Source: DASQHW01 sp038238245
GTDB lineage: Bacteria; Actinomycetota; Acidimicrobiia; IMCC26256; PALSA-610
Assembly (NCBI GenBank): GCA_038238245.1
Contig: JBBRXX010000025.1
Location: 1-64,000 of the forward strand
Direction of reading: 5' to 3'
Length of the DNA: 64,000 bases
The position numbers were made by a program, and so were the translations under genes. This document shows, piece after piece, positions 25,954-34,239 of the stretch (within the stretch, counting starts at the first letter, position 1; each line of letters opens with the position of its first letter). The notes below the pieces were generated by a model. The model made no database searches, was not told the DNA's origin, and saw nothing but the letters and a program-made list of their open reading frames with translations.

Positions 25954-26171
25954 CAGTCGTCGTCGACGGTCAACGGTGACAGTGCGCCGATCGCCTTCGC
26001 GATCGCGCGACGCGCTTGCAGCACGCGCCGTTCCTCGGCCGCCGCGTGCTCGGCCTCCTCGGACGCGGGCGAGCGCGCGGCTTCGCGGAGCCGTTCGTAA
26101 GCGAGGTCACGCAGCTCTTCTTCGAGCGCACCGAGCCGCTCGGTGATCGATTCGTACCGGTCAGTCGTCAT
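25953..26171 (-). CDS. Small charged helical hypothetical protein
   Basis: A 72-residue protein, almost entirely helical and charged (RLGALEEELRDLAYERLREA), suggesting a coiled coil. It starts 11 bp inside the end of glcF and ends on the first base of the sulfotransferase start, so it is embedded in the operon. There is no cysteine, no signal peptide and no known family. It may be a small accessory protein of the glycolate oxidase or only a conserved linker gene. Confidence 0.65.
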   Translation of the reverse strand: MTTDRYESITERLGALEEELRDLAYERLREAARSPASEEAEHAAAEERRVLQARRAIAKAIGALSPLTVDDD

Positions 26172-27324
26172 CCAGAGCCTCCGCGAGCAGGTCGGCAGGA
26201 TGGCGGGCGTCGACGCCCGCGCCGCGCAGCTGCATCATGCAGCCCGGGTTGGCCGAAGCCACGATCGCATCGCTCTCCCCCATCGCCCGCCGCAGCGCCG
26301 CCACCTTCCGGTCGCGGATCTGCCCGGACAGCGCCGGTTGCAGGGCACTGTACGCGCCCCCGGCGCCACAGCACAGCCCGTCGTCATCGGTCTCGACAAG
26401 GTCGTATGCGGTTCCCAACAGCGCTCGCACCGCGCCGTGTGCCTTCTGCACGTGCCGCAGGTGACACGGATCCTGTACGACGACGCGCCGATGCTGCGGA
26501 CGGGTACGCGGTGGACCAGTGGCGAGACACCATTCGGCAAAATCGCGCACCCGGGCGCTGAAGTGGCGGGCGGCATCGGTACCGACCAGCTCGCCGTATT
26601 CCTTCATGGCCGCGCCGCAACCGGCGCTGTCGACGACGACGGGCGCGTCACCCGGCATCGACGCCATCACTCGCATCGCCAATGCCCGCGCCTGTGCCTC
26701 GCGACCGGCGTGCGCATGCAGTGCACCACAGCAGTCGCCGCCGGTATCCGGACGAGAGATGCGTGCCCCGGTCGCCCGCATCACACGCGCGGCGGCGCGA
26801 TGCGTGTCGCGCTGCCACGCGTCCATCACACAACCCGTGAAGATCCAGGCGTCGGGCGTACCCCCGGCCGGGACATCCCATCGGCGCAACGAGACGCGCG
26901 GCAACCCGAGTCGCTTCGGCACGAGCCGGAGTCGTTGCCCGAGCCACAAGGTCCACGTCAGCGCGAGCAACAGCCAGTGCCGCGGCAAGACCAGCGTGTA
27001 CGCGAACCACTCGGCGACCCGGCGCCGGCGTGACGGCGGCGGTGGCATCGCCGCGCGGGTGTGCTCCATGAGCCGTCCGAACGGGACACCCGACGGGCAC
27101 GCCGCCTCGCAGCCCCGGCACGCCACGCACTCCTCCATCGCGGCGCGGAACGCGCTGTCGATCGGCGCGTCGTGCCATTCGACGGCGCGCATCGCGGTGA
27201 TGCGCCCCCGTGGCGAAGCGATCTCGCGTCCTGTGACGCGATACGTCGGGCAGTGCGGCAGGCACAACCCGCACGACACACACGCGACGAGCGCGTCGTC
27301 GTCGAGGTGGAGCGGCCCGCTCAT
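26161..27324 (-). CDS. glcF: Glycolate oxidase iron-sulfur subunit
   Basis: A 387-residue GlcF with two 4Fe-4S motifs, CVSCGLCLPHCP at 15-26 and CVACRGCEAACP at 66-77. It also has two CCG modules: 'GGDCCGALHAH' near 195 and 'GLCCGAGGAYS' near 316, with partner cysteines in 'DSAGCGAAMKEYG' and 'NPGCMMQLRG'. It receives electrons from the GlcD/GlcE flavoproteins. I chose the ATG at 27324, which overlaps the glcE stop by 4 bp. Helices near 112-128 (LPRHWLLLALTWTLWLG) may touch the membrane. Confidence 0.93.
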   Translation of the reverse strand: MSGPLHLDDDALVACVSCGLCLPHCPTYRVTGREIASPRGRITAMRAVEWHDAPIDSAFRAAMEECVACRGCEAACPSGVPFGRLMEHTRAAMPPPPSRRRRVAEWFAYTLVLPRHWLLLALTWTLWLGQRLRLVPKRLGLPRVSLRRWDVPAGGTPDAWIFTGCVMDAWQRDTHRAAARVMRATGARISRPDTGGDCCGALHAHAGREAQARALAMRVMASMPGDAPVVVDSAGCGAAMKEYGELVGTDAARHFSARVRDFAEWCLATGPPRTRPQHRRVVVQDPCHLRHVQKAHGAVRALLGTAYDLVETDDDGLCCGAGGAYSALQPALSGQIRDRKVAALRRAMGESDAIVASANPGCMMQLRGAGVDARHPADLLAEALDDD

Positions 27325-28298
27325 CGATCCCGTTCGGGAGGACCGCTCGGGCCCAGTGGCAGACGACCCGGGTTGCATCGTCCGTCGGGATCGAACGCGC
27401 GCTTGATCCGGCGCATCAACGCGAGGTTCGGAAGTACCCGGCCGTAGCCGTCGTCGTCGGGCGCGCCACCCGCTTCGCGCAGCATCCATCCGCCGTGCGC
27501 GTGGGCGACGGTCCGGGCCTCGCCGAGCGCGCCCGCCGAGTCGGCCGCGACGTGCACGGTGCCGACGCCCAGTTCCGCGCACCACCGGACCTCGCGAGGC
27601 AGCACGTGACCGACCTCTCGTGTGCGGCCGGGCGGCACCGAGATGCGACCGCGGTGGGCGCCGTCGGGCAGTTCCGGCGTCGGCCGCGGCGTGCACTCGC
27701 GGGCCTGCGCCTCGACGTCGGCCTCGACACCTTCGAGCAACACGTGCTCGCGCGTGCCGTCCCACAGGCGGCACGACGGGCGGTGGAATGCGCGAGCGCG
27801 AGCACCGTCGACGGTGAACCAGCGCGCCGCACGCGGGCGAGGACGGCAACGCAGCGTCGCCTGCATCAGCACGCCGAGCGTGCCGAGTGATCCCACGAAC
27901 AACCGCGGCAGGTCGTAGCCGGTCACGTTCTTGACCGTCGGTCCGCCACCCTTCACCAGCACTCCGTAGCCGGTGAGGAAGCGCACCTCCAACACGTGGT
28001 CGCGCAGCGGTCCGTGGCGCAGGCGGCGCGTGCCGGAGAGCCCGCACGCGAGGATGCCGCCGATCGTCGCGTCGTCCGAGCGCGGGTCGAGCGCCACCTC
28101 CTGGCCGTGCTCGGCAAGCACCGCGTCGAGCGCGGCGAACGCCAAACCCGCGCCGACGGTCACCGTCATGTCGGCGGGCTCGTACGCGAGAACGCCGTCG
28201 GGCGCGCGGACTTCCCTCGCGCCGGGGGGTGGTGGACCACCGACACCCCAATGCGTGCGCGCACCGACCGGCGTGACCACTGGCGCGGTCAGATCCAC
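27321..28298 (-). CDS. glcE: Glycolate oxidase FAD-binding subunit
   Basis: A 325-residue FAD_binding_4 (PCMH-type) protein. The FAD-binding stretch includes 'PADMTVTVGAGLAFAALDAV', 'SDDATIGGILACGLSGTRRL' and 'GGPTVKNVTGYDLPRLFVGS'. It is the shorter of the two flavin subunits of glycolate oxidase and sits between glcD and glcF. It starts at a GTG that overlaps the end of glcD by 10 bp. Confidence 0.92.
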   Translation of the reverse strand: MDLTAPVVTPVGARTHWGVGGPPPPGAREVRAPDGVLAYEPADMTVTVGAGLAFAALDAVLAEHGQEVALDPRSDDATIGGILACGLSGTRRLRHGPLRDHVLEVRFLTGYGVLVKGGGPTVKNVTGYDLPRLFVGSLGTLGVLMQATLRCRPRPRAARWFTVDGARARAFHRPSCRLWDGTREHVLLEGVEADVEAQARECTPRPTPELPDGAHRGRISVPPGRTREVGHVLPREVRWCAELGVGTVHVAADSAGALGEARTVAHAHGGWMLREAGGAPDDDGYGRVLPNLALMRRIKRAFDPDGRCNPGRLPLGPSGPPERDR

Positions 28299-29728
28299 GT
28301 GCCCTCCGGGACCCGCTGGAGCTCACCGCACCTGCTGCCACGCGGCAGCACCTTCTGTGGGTTGGCAACGCCGTCGGGATCGAACGCGTCCCGCAGCCGC
28401 GCTTGCGCGTCGAGGTCGTCGGGCGAGAACTGCTTGTCCATGAGATCGCGCTTCTCGACGCCGACGCCGTGCTCGCCCGTGAGCACCCCGCCCGCGGCGA
28501 GACAGGTCTCGAGGATCTCGGTCCCGGCCGCGTGCACGCGTTCCCAGACGCCGTGCTCGCGGCTGTCGAACACCAGGAGCGGGTGCAGGTTGCCGTCGCC
28601 GGCATGGAACACGTTCATCACGATGAGCTCGTGCTTCGCCGCGATCTCATAGACGCGGCGCAGCACCTCGACGAGCTTGGTGCGCGGCACGACCGCGTCG
28701 TGCAGGTAGTAGTCGGGCGCGATGCGGGCAATCGCACCGAACGCCGACTTGCGTCCCTTCCAGAGGAGGGCGCGCTCGGCGTCGTCGGCAGCGACGCGCA
28801 CGCTGGTCGCTCCGTTCGCGCGGGCGATCTCGGTGACGAGCGCGACCTGCTCGGCGACGCCGGCGTCGAGGCCGTCGACCTCGATGAGCAGCGCGGCCTG
28901 GGCGTCGCGCGGATAGCCGGCCCCGACGAAATCCTCCACCGCGGCGGTGATGCGCGCGTCCATCATCTCCAACGCCGCCGGCAGCACGCCGGCCGCGATG
29001 ATGCCGCTCACGGTCGCTCCGGCGGCGTCGACCGCGTCGAATGCGCACAGCATCGTGGCGACGGTGGGCGGATCCGGTGTGAGGCGCACCGCAATCCGCG
29101 TGGCGATGCCCATGGTGCCTTCGGAGCCGACGAAGCACCCGCGCAGGTCGTAACCGGGCACATCGGGCTCCAGCCCTCCGAGGTGTGCCACCTCGCCGTC
29201 GGCCAGCACCGCGTCGACCGCCAGCACGTGCGCGGACGTCACCCCGTCGGCGAGGCAGTGCGGGCCTCCCGCGTTGGTGCCGACGTTGCCGCCGATCGTG
29301 CACGCCTGTTGCGACGAGGGATCGGGCGCGTAGTGAAGTCCGAGATGTCCCACCGCGCGTGACAGGTCGAGGTTGAGGACGCCGGGCTCGACCCACGCGA
29401 CCCGCTGGTCGCTGTCGACGTCGAGCACCCGGTTCATCTGTGTGGTGACGATGACGACCGGGTCGTCGAGGGGCGTCGCGCCACCTGCCAGGCCGGTGCC
29501 GCTTCCCCGCGCCACGAACGGCCGGCCGTGATCGAGGGCGATCCCGACTGCGGCGGCGACCTCGTCCGTGGAGCGGGGCCAGCACACCGCGAGCGCGCGT
29601 CCCGCGGACACACCCGCGTCACGCGCGTACAGCGCGAGCTCCAGCGGCTCGGCGCTCGCGCGGTCCGGACCCAGTGCCCTTTGCAGATCGTTTACCAGGG
29701 CGTCATCTGCTCGGTGAGAGTGCGCGAT
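28289..29728 (-). CDS. glcD: Glycolate oxidase catalytic subunit
   Basis: A PCMH-type FAD flavoprotein oxidising glycolate (or D-lactate). FAD-binding blocks are 'PFVARGSGTGLAGGATPLDD' and 'CTIGGNVGTNAGGPHCLADG'; the C-terminal cap has 'NVFHAGDGNLHPLL' and 'GEHGVGVEKRDLM'. The first ordinary start codon is GTG 29611, but that would remove the family-conserved N-terminus encoded just upstream (..DDALVNDLQRALGPDRASA.., ..LYARDAGVSAG). That frame is open back beyond 29728 and holds no ATG, GTG or TTG. An ATC at 29726-29728 lies 7 nt after TAGGCT (29736-29741), exactly where other leaderless starts fall, so I tentatively start there (479 residues). A CTG start is the alternative. Confidence 0.85.
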   Translation of the reverse strand: MAHSHRADDALVNDLQRALGPDRASAEPLELALYARDAGVSAGRALAVCWPRSTDEVAAAVGIALDHGRPFVARGSGTGLAGGATPLDDPVVIVTTQMNRVLDVDSDQRVAWVEPGVLNLDLSRAVGHLGLHYAPDPSSQQACTIGGNVGTNAGGPHCLADGVTSAHVLAVDAVLADGEVAHLGGLEPDVPGYDLRGCFVGSEGTMGIATRIAVRLTPDPPTVATMLCAFDAVDAAGATVSGIIAAGVLPAALEMMDARITAAVEDFVGAGYPRDAQAALLIEVDGLDAGVAEQVALVTEIARANGATSVRVAADDAERALLWKGRKSAFGAIARIAPDYYLHDAVVPRTKLVEVLRRVYEIAAKHELIVMNVFHAGDGNLHPLLVFDSREHGVWERVHAAGTEILETCLAAGGVLTGEHGVGVEKRDLMDKQFSPDDLDAQARLRDAFDPDGVANPQKVLPRGSRCGELQRVPEGTWI

Positions 29729-29735
29729 GTTGTGG

Positions 29736-29752
29736 AGCCTACCGACTAGCTT
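29736..29752. promoter_or_regulatory. Back-to-back divergent -10 boxes
   Basis: A leftward TAGGCT at 29736-29741 serves glcD, and a rightward TAGCTT at 29747-29752 ends 8 nt before the ATG at 29761. Only 5 bp separate the hexamers, so two RNA polymerases could not open both at once. This would make the glycolate operon and the Cys-rich gene mutually exclusive or jointly regulated. Confidence 0.55.
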
Positions 29753-29760
29753 GCAGCCTC

Positions 29761-30522
29761 ATGGTGGGAATGACGCGCGAGTGGATCACGATCCCGGTGG
29801 CCGGCAAGGACAAGCGTCAGTGGCAGATCGACGTGACGTTTCTCGCGTCGTCGTGGCGCTGCATCTTCGGCCAGGGATGCCAAGGTGTCCTGACCGAGCC
29901 GGCCCCCGAGCTCGTGCACGGCTGCTGCTCGTACGGCGCCTACGAATCGGAGAAGAAGGTCAAGGAAAAGGTCGAGAAGCTCGCCAAGAAGCTCGGCGAC
30001 GACGAGTGGCAGTTCAAGAAGGTCGGCCTGGAACGCGGCGTGTGGAAGAACGCCGGCAAGGGTGAGTGGCAGACGCGCCTCCATCAGGACGCGTGCGTGT
30101 TCCTCAACCGGGTGGGGTTCGACGCCGGCCCCGGCTGCGCGCTGCACCTGCATGCGATGAACACCGGCCAGCATTTCAGCGACACGAAGCCGACCGTGTG
30201 CTGGCAGCTCCCGCTGCGCGCGGTCGACCGCGACGAAGAGGACGAGTCGATCACGTCGATCCTCACCGAGTTCGGCCGCGACGGCTGGGGTGAGGGCGGC
30301 GAAGAATTCGGGTGGTGGTGCACGGAGGCCAAAGAGGCGTTCACGAATTCCGAACCCGTGTACAGGTCGATGGAGCCCGAGCTCCGCAAGATGCTCGGCG
30401 ACGCGGTGTACGAGGAAGTCGTGAAGTACATGGACGTGCGGATGATCGAGGGCCCGCCCCCGCTCCCCCACCCTGCCGTGGTCCCGGTGTCGATGGGCCG
30501 TACTCGGCAGCGTCGCCCGTAG
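29761..30522 (+). CDS. Cysteine-rich conserved hypothetical protein
   Basis: A 253-residue protein I cannot name. Cysteines cluster at 'WRCIFGQGCQGVL' (near 33-45), 'HGCCSYGAYE' (near 58-67), 'DACVFLNRVGFDAGPGCALH' (near 111-130) and 'GWWCTEAKEA', with nearby histidines in 'ALHLHAMNTGQHFS'. This spacing looks like a metal- or cluster-binding site, similar in feel to YkgJ/DUF3109 proteins. Residues 68-100 are highly charged (KKVKEKVEKLAKKL). The start is supported by TAGCTT 8 nt upstream. It is divergent from glcD. Confidence 0.7.
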   Translation: MVGMTREWITIPVAGKDKRQWQIDVTFLASSWRCIFGQGCQGVLTEPAPELVHGCCSYGAYESEKKVKEKVEKLAKKLGDDEWQFKKVGLERGVWKNAGKGEWQTRLHQDACVFLNRVGFDAGPGCALHLHAMNTGQHFSDTKPTVCWQLPLRAVDRDEEDESITSILTEFGRDGWGEGGEEFGWWCTEAKEAFTNSEPVYRSMEPELRKMLGDAVYEEVVKYMDVRMIEGPPPLPHPAVVPVSMGRTRQRRP

Positions 30523-30539
30523 CGCGGGCGATCCGGCAC

Positions 30540-31085
30540 ATGGCGCTGTTCTCGTTCGAGGGGCTCACGCCCCAGGTGCACGCGCGCGCATTTCTCGCGC
30601 CGACCGCGACGCTGGTGGGCGACGTCATCGTCGAAGAGGGCGCGTCGGTGTGGTACGGCGCGGTGATCCGGGCCGACTACGCCCCCGTCATCGTGCGGCG
30701 CAACGCCAACGTGCAGGACAACGCCGTCATCCACGGGCCACCCGGGCTCACCAGCGACATCGGCACGGGCGCGACCGTCGGACACAACGTGGTGATCCAC
30801 GGCGCGATCCTCGAGGAGGAGTGCCTGGTGGCGAACGGGTGCGTCGTGCTCGACGGCGCCACCGTCGGTGCCCGCGCGTTGGTGGCCGCCGGCTCGGTCG
30901 TCGCCGCGGGCGCGAAGATCCCCGCCGGCATGCTCGCGGCCGGTGCCCCTGCGGTCGTCAAGCGACCGGTGAAGGGTACGGGTGCCGAGCTGTGGGTCGA
31001 CCTGAACCCGGGTGCCTACGCGGAGCTCGCCCAGCGCCATCGCACCGGCATCCGCTTCGTCGACCGGCCCGGCAACGACGACTGA
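30540..31085 (+). CDS. Gamma-class carbonic anhydrase-like protein (left-handed beta-helix)
   Basis: A 181-residue hexapeptide-repeat protein of the gamma-carbonic-anhydrase/PaaY/YrdA group. The coil repeats run from about 20 to 130. The zinc-binding histidines appear as His65 ('DNAVIHG'), His82 and His87 ('GHNVVIHGAIL'). Such proteins hydrate CO2 or are inactive relatives. The ATG at 30540 comes 18 bp after the Cys-rich gene stop, so they may be co-transcribed. It converges on the SDR gene, with about 40 bp between them. Confidence 0.88.
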   Translation: MALFSFEGLTPQVHARAFLAPTATLVGDVIVEEGASVWYGAVIRADYAPVIVRRNANVQDNAVIHGPPGLTSDIGTGATVGHNVVIHGAILEEECLVANGCVVLDGATVGARALVAAGSVVAAGAKIPAGMLAAGAPAVVKRPVKGTGAELWVDLNPGAYAELAQRHRTGIRFVDRPGNDD

Positions 31086-31124
31086 ACGACCACGGCGACA
31101 AAACGAACGTCCGGAACCGGTGTC

Positions 31125-31895
31125 TCACCGAGCGGAGACGCCGGCGCCGCCGTCGACCACCAGGACCTCGCCGGTGAGCCACGAGGCGGCATCCGAGAGC
31201 AGGAACAGCGCGCCGGATGCGATGTCGTCGGGGACGCCCAAGCGCGCCAGCGCGTGCGCCCGGGCCATCGCCGGTTCGTTCGGTTCCCACAACGCACGAG
31301 CCATGTCGGTCTTCACCAGCCCCGGTGCAATTGCATTCACGCGCACGCCCGGGGCGAGCTCCTGGGCAAGCTGTCGGGTCAGGTGGATCAGCGCGGCCTT
31401 CGACACGTTGTACGCGCCGATGAACGGGCCCGGGCGCATCCCGCCCACCGACACCACGTTCAGCACCGCGCCACCGTGCTCGTGCATGTAGCGATGCCAG
31501 GCCGCGCGCACGAAGCGAAGCGGTCCCGCGATGTTGGCGTCGAAGATCTTGGTGACCGCGCCCATGTCGGCGTCCATCAACGGCCCGTACGACGGGTTGA
31601 TCGCGGCGTTGTTCACGACGAGGTCGCAGCGCCCGAGCTCTGCCAGCATGGCCTCCACGGCCACGCCCGCGATCGCGGGATCGCCGACCGACCCCTGCAC
31701 GGCAACGACCCGCGCACCGAGGTCGGCGAGCGCCTTCGTCGTCTCCGAGAGCTCGTCGGGCTTGCGGGCGACCACGCCGACGTCGGCGCCCGCCGCCGCG
31801 CATGCCTCCGCGATTGCGCGGCCGATTCCCCGGGTTGCGCCCGTGATCAGCGCGGCCTTGCCGTCGATGCGCAGCGCGGTGCCGGGATCGATCAC
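31125..31895 (-). CDS. Short-chain dehydrogenase/reductase
   Basis: A 256-residue classical SDR: cofactor motif TGATRGIG at 18-25, 'NNAAIN' at 95-100, active-site YNVSK at 162-166 with Ser149 upstream, and the terminal 'EVLVVDGGAGV'. Arg43-Lys45 after the second strand (VVARKPDE) suggests NADP preference. The GTG at 31893-31895 overlaps the stop of the GroES-like gene by 4 bp (GTGA), an unusual pairing. The substrate is unknown. Confidence 0.88.
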   Translation of the reverse strand: MIDPGTALRIDGKAALITGATRGIGRAIAEACAAAGADVGVVARKPDELSETTKALADLGARVVAVQGSVGDPAIAGVAVEAMLAELGRCDLVVNNAAINPSYGPLMDADMGAVTKIFDANIAGPLRFVRAAWHRYMHEHGGAVLNVVSVGGMRPGPFIGAYNVSKAALIHLTRQLAQELAPGVRVNAIAPGLVKTDMARALWEPNEPAMARAHALARLGVPDDIASGALFLLSDAASWLTGEVLVVDGGAGVSAR

Positions 31896-32227
31896 AGGTA
31901 CAGCCCCGTGCCGCCCTCGCTGCGGGGCGAGGCGACGGCGTGCACATCGCGCTCCCGCAAGATGAGGTACTCCTCGCCCTGGATCTCGACCTCGAAGCCG
32001 CTCTCGGGCGAGAACAGCACCGCATCGTCCTGCTCGACGGTCCGTACGGTCGGCCCCACCGCGACGACGTCCGCCCACACGAGGCGGCGCGAGATATCGG
32101 CGGTCGCAGGGATCAGGATGCCGGCCCGCGACTTGCGCTCGCCGGCCTCCTTCGACGGCACGACGAGGATGCGGTCGGCGATCATGCGGATGGAGTGCTT
32201 GTCGTCCGATGCCGAACCGCTGTTCAT
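31892..32227 (-). CDS. GroES-like co-chaperonin family protein
   Basis: A 111-residue protein with a Cpn10 fold: 'IRMIADRILVVPSKEAGERK' near 13-32 corresponds to the first strands and mobile loop, 'GILIPATA' to the roof loop, and 'VAVGPTVRT', 'DDAVLFSPESGFEVEIQGEE' and 'YLILRERDVHAV' to the rest. It is longer than GroES (about 97) at both ends, and no groEL is adjacent, so it is a paralog of the main co-chaperonin. TAGGGT at 32238-32243 is 10 nt upstream of the ATG. It is coupled to the SDR behind it. Confidence 0.82.
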   Translation of the reverse strand: MNSGSASDDKHSIRMIADRILVVPSKEAGERKSRAGILIPATADISRRLVWADVVAVGPTVRTVEQDDAVLFSPESGFEVEIQGEEYLILRERDVHAVASPRSEGGTGLYL

Positions 32228-32289
32228 GCCGACGGGGACCCTACCTTCGATACCGGAACCCCCGTGCGGCGCCGGATAGGGTCGACCTC

Positions 32290-32685
32290 ATGTACCGACG
32301 CTCGCTGTTGGTCGCCGTCGCACTGTCGCTCGCGGCACTGCCGGCATGCGGTGGAGGCGGCAAGAGCAGCAGCCCGCCGTGTCCGGCCAAGGCCGAGCCG
32401 CGTGCCGCGACGAATGGTGCGGTCACCGTCTGCGCGCTGGACCCTGCCTCGTTCGACGTCAAGACGATCACGGCGCCTGCGGGCCCGCTCTCGGTGACCT
32501 TGATCAACAAGGGTTCACAACCGCACACGTTCAAGGTCGACGGCACCGACTTCGAGCTGAAGACGCCGGGTCACAATGACGTCAAGACCGGCAGCGTCAC
32601 GCTCACGTCCGGTTCCCACAACTTCGTCTGCACGATCCCCGGGCATGAAGCCGCGGGCATGAAGGGCACGATCGTCGTCTCATGA
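32290..32685 (+). CDS. Cupredoxin-fold copper lipoprotein
   Basis: A 131-residue exported plastocyanin/azurin-like electron carrier. Residues 1-19 are a signal peptide ending in the lipobox LAALPAC, with Cys20 as the lipidation site. The type-1 copper ligands are all present: His79 ('SQPHTF'), Cys114, His119 and Met124 ('FVCTIPGHEAAGM'). The ATG at 32290 is fixed by TAGGGT at 32277-32282, 7 nt upstream. It precedes ctaB and the TlpA-like gene, so it may belong to a respiratory or copper-handling set. Confidence 0.88.
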   Translation: MYRRSLLVAVALSLAALPACGGGGKSSSPPCPAKAEPRAATNGAVTVCALDPASFDVKTITAPAGPLSVTLINKGSQPHTFKVDGTDFELKTPGHNDVKTGSVTLTSGSHNFVCTIPGHEAAGMKGTIVVS

Positions 32686-32716
32686 GACGCCTCGCTGGGT
32701 AGATTCGCTTCACCAG

Positions 32717-33622
32717 ATGCTCCAGCCCGCCCTTCGCCTCGACGTCGCGCACCGGCCCTTCGGCGCGACGCTCGGTTCTTATGTCCGCCTCACGAAGCCG
32801 CGCGTCATCGAGCTGTTGCTCGTCACCGCCGTGCCACCGATGGTGCTCGCGCAGGGCGGAATCCCGTCGCTGTGGCTCGTCCTCACCGTGGTGGTCGGCG
32901 GTGCCCTCGCGGCGGGCGGGGCGAACACCATCAACTGCTGGATCGAGCGCGACCGCGACCAGCTCATGCGACGCACCCACGGCCGCCCGTTGCCGCAAGG
33001 GGAGATCGTCCCTTCGCACGCGCTGACCTTCGGCATCGTCCTCAACGTCGTGGCGTTCGTCCTGCTCGCCACCGCTGCGAACCTGCTCGCGGCGTCGCTC
33101 ACTCTCGCCGCGACCCTGTTCTACGTCTTCGTCTACACGCTGTGGCTCAAGCCCCGAACGGCCCAGAACATCGTGATCGGCGGTGCCGCCGGTGCCGTGC
33201 CCGCGCTCGTCGGCTGGGCCGCGGTGCGCAATGACCTTGCGTGGCCGGCGTGGTTGCTGTTCGCGGTCGTCTTCTTCTGGACGCCCGCCCATTTCTGGGC
33301 GCTCGCCATGAAGTACCGCGACGACTACGAGGCGGCGGGCATCCCGATGCTCCCGGTCGTGCGCGGCGTCCACGTCACCACCCGCCAGATCGCCGCGTAC
33401 GCGATGGTGACGGTGTCGGTGACGTTCGCGTTGACCCTCACCGGTGACGTCGGCCAGTTCTATGCCGCCGCCGTCTTCGTGCTCGGCGCGCTGTTCGTGA
33501 CCCGCGCGCTGGCGCTGATGCGCGACCCGACACCCCAGCGCGCGATCCGGTTCTTCGCCTGGTCGAACGTGTACCTCATGTTGGTGTTCGTCGCCGTTGC
33601 CGTCGACGCCCTCATCTCCTGA
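32717..33622 (+). CDS. ctaB: Protoheme IX farnesyltransferase (heme O synthase)
   Basis: A 301-residue UbiA-family integral membrane prenyltransferase that adds farnesyl to heme B, the step before heme A for cytochrome oxidase. 'LTKPRVIELLLVTAVPPM' opens helix 1, and the catalytic 'NTINCWIERDRDQLMRRT' at 70-87 is the DxxxD-type motif. The second loop has 'WTPAHFWALAMKYRDDYEAA'. About nine helices are visible. TAGATT lies 11 nt upstream of the ATG. The partner ctaA is 10 kb away on the other strand. Confidence 0.94.
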   Translation: MLQPALRLDVAHRPFGATLGSYVRLTKPRVIELLLVTAVPPMVLAQGGIPSLWLVLTVVVGGALAAGGANTINCWIERDRDQLMRRTHGRPLPQGEIVPSHALTFGIVLNVVAFVLLATAANLLAASLTLAATLFYVFVYTLWLKPRTAQNIVIGGAAGAVPALVGWAAVRNDLAWPAWLLFAVVFFWTPAHFWALAMKYRDDYEAAGIPMLPVVRGVHVTTRQIAAYAMVTVSVTFALTLTGDVGQFYAAAVFVLGALFVTRALALMRDPTPQRAIRFFAWSNVYLMLVFVAVAVDALIS

Positions 33623-34220
33623 GCGCGATCCGCGTCGCGTCTCGCGCGTCCGGCTCGTCGCGCTGGTCGCGGTGTCGATCGCCGTCCCCGCCGCCCTCCT
33701 CGCGTTCATCCTCCTGCGGGACTCCGGCAAGAACGACGCGGGTGGGGGCAAGACGACGCCGAGCACCGACATCGCGCCGTTCGATCGCACGAAGGCCCGC
33801 GTCGGGCACCTGGCTCCTGACTTCCAGCTCCCCGCGGTTGACGGCAGTGTCGTACGGCTCTCGCAGTTCCGGGGCCGGGCGGTGGTGCTGACGTTCTTCG
33901 CATCCTGGTGTCACCCGTGTCAGGAGGAGCTGCCGGTGCTCGAAGCGGTGCAACGCGACGAAGGCAACCGCATCGCAGTGGTCGCAGTGAACTATCAGGA
34001 CTTCCCCGATGACTCTCGCCGTTTCATCGAAGGGCTGAAGATCACGTACCCGGCGCTGATCCAGGACGCGGCCAAGAACCCGGTCGCGGCGCGCTACGGC
34101 GTGCACGGCATCCCGGTCACGTTCTTCATCGACGCCCGCGGGAACGTCGCCACCGAGCCGCTGTTCGGCGAAGGAAGCCGGGACGCGCTGCAACCCGGCT
34201 TGGACAAGCTCCTCGGTTGA
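33597..34220 (+). CDS. TlpA/ResA-like membrane-anchored thioredoxin
   Basis: A 207-residue thiol-disulfide oxidoreductase. Residues 18-40 form an N-terminal anchor, and the thioredoxin domain faces outside, with CHPC at Cys105-Cys108 ('FFASWCHPCQEELPVL') and the cis-Pro in 'HGIPVTFFIDARG'. Such proteins reduce apocytochrome or copper-site cysteines. It starts at a TTG 26 bp inside ctaB, consistent with a role in oxidase assembly together with ctaB and the cupredoxin. An internal start near the anchor is possible. Confidence 0.88.
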   Translation: MPSTPSSPERDPRRVSRVRLVALVAVSIAVPAALLAFILLRDSGKNDAGGGKTTPSTDIAPFDRTKARVGHLAPDFQLPAVDGSVVRLSQFRGRAVVLTFFASWCHPCQEELPVLEAVQRDEGNRIAVVAVNYQDFPDDSRRFIEGLKITYPALIQDAAKNPVAARYGVHGIPVTFFIDARGNVATEPLFGEGSRDALQPGLDKLLG

Positions 34221-34239
34221 GCCCGGCCACAATGGGCCC

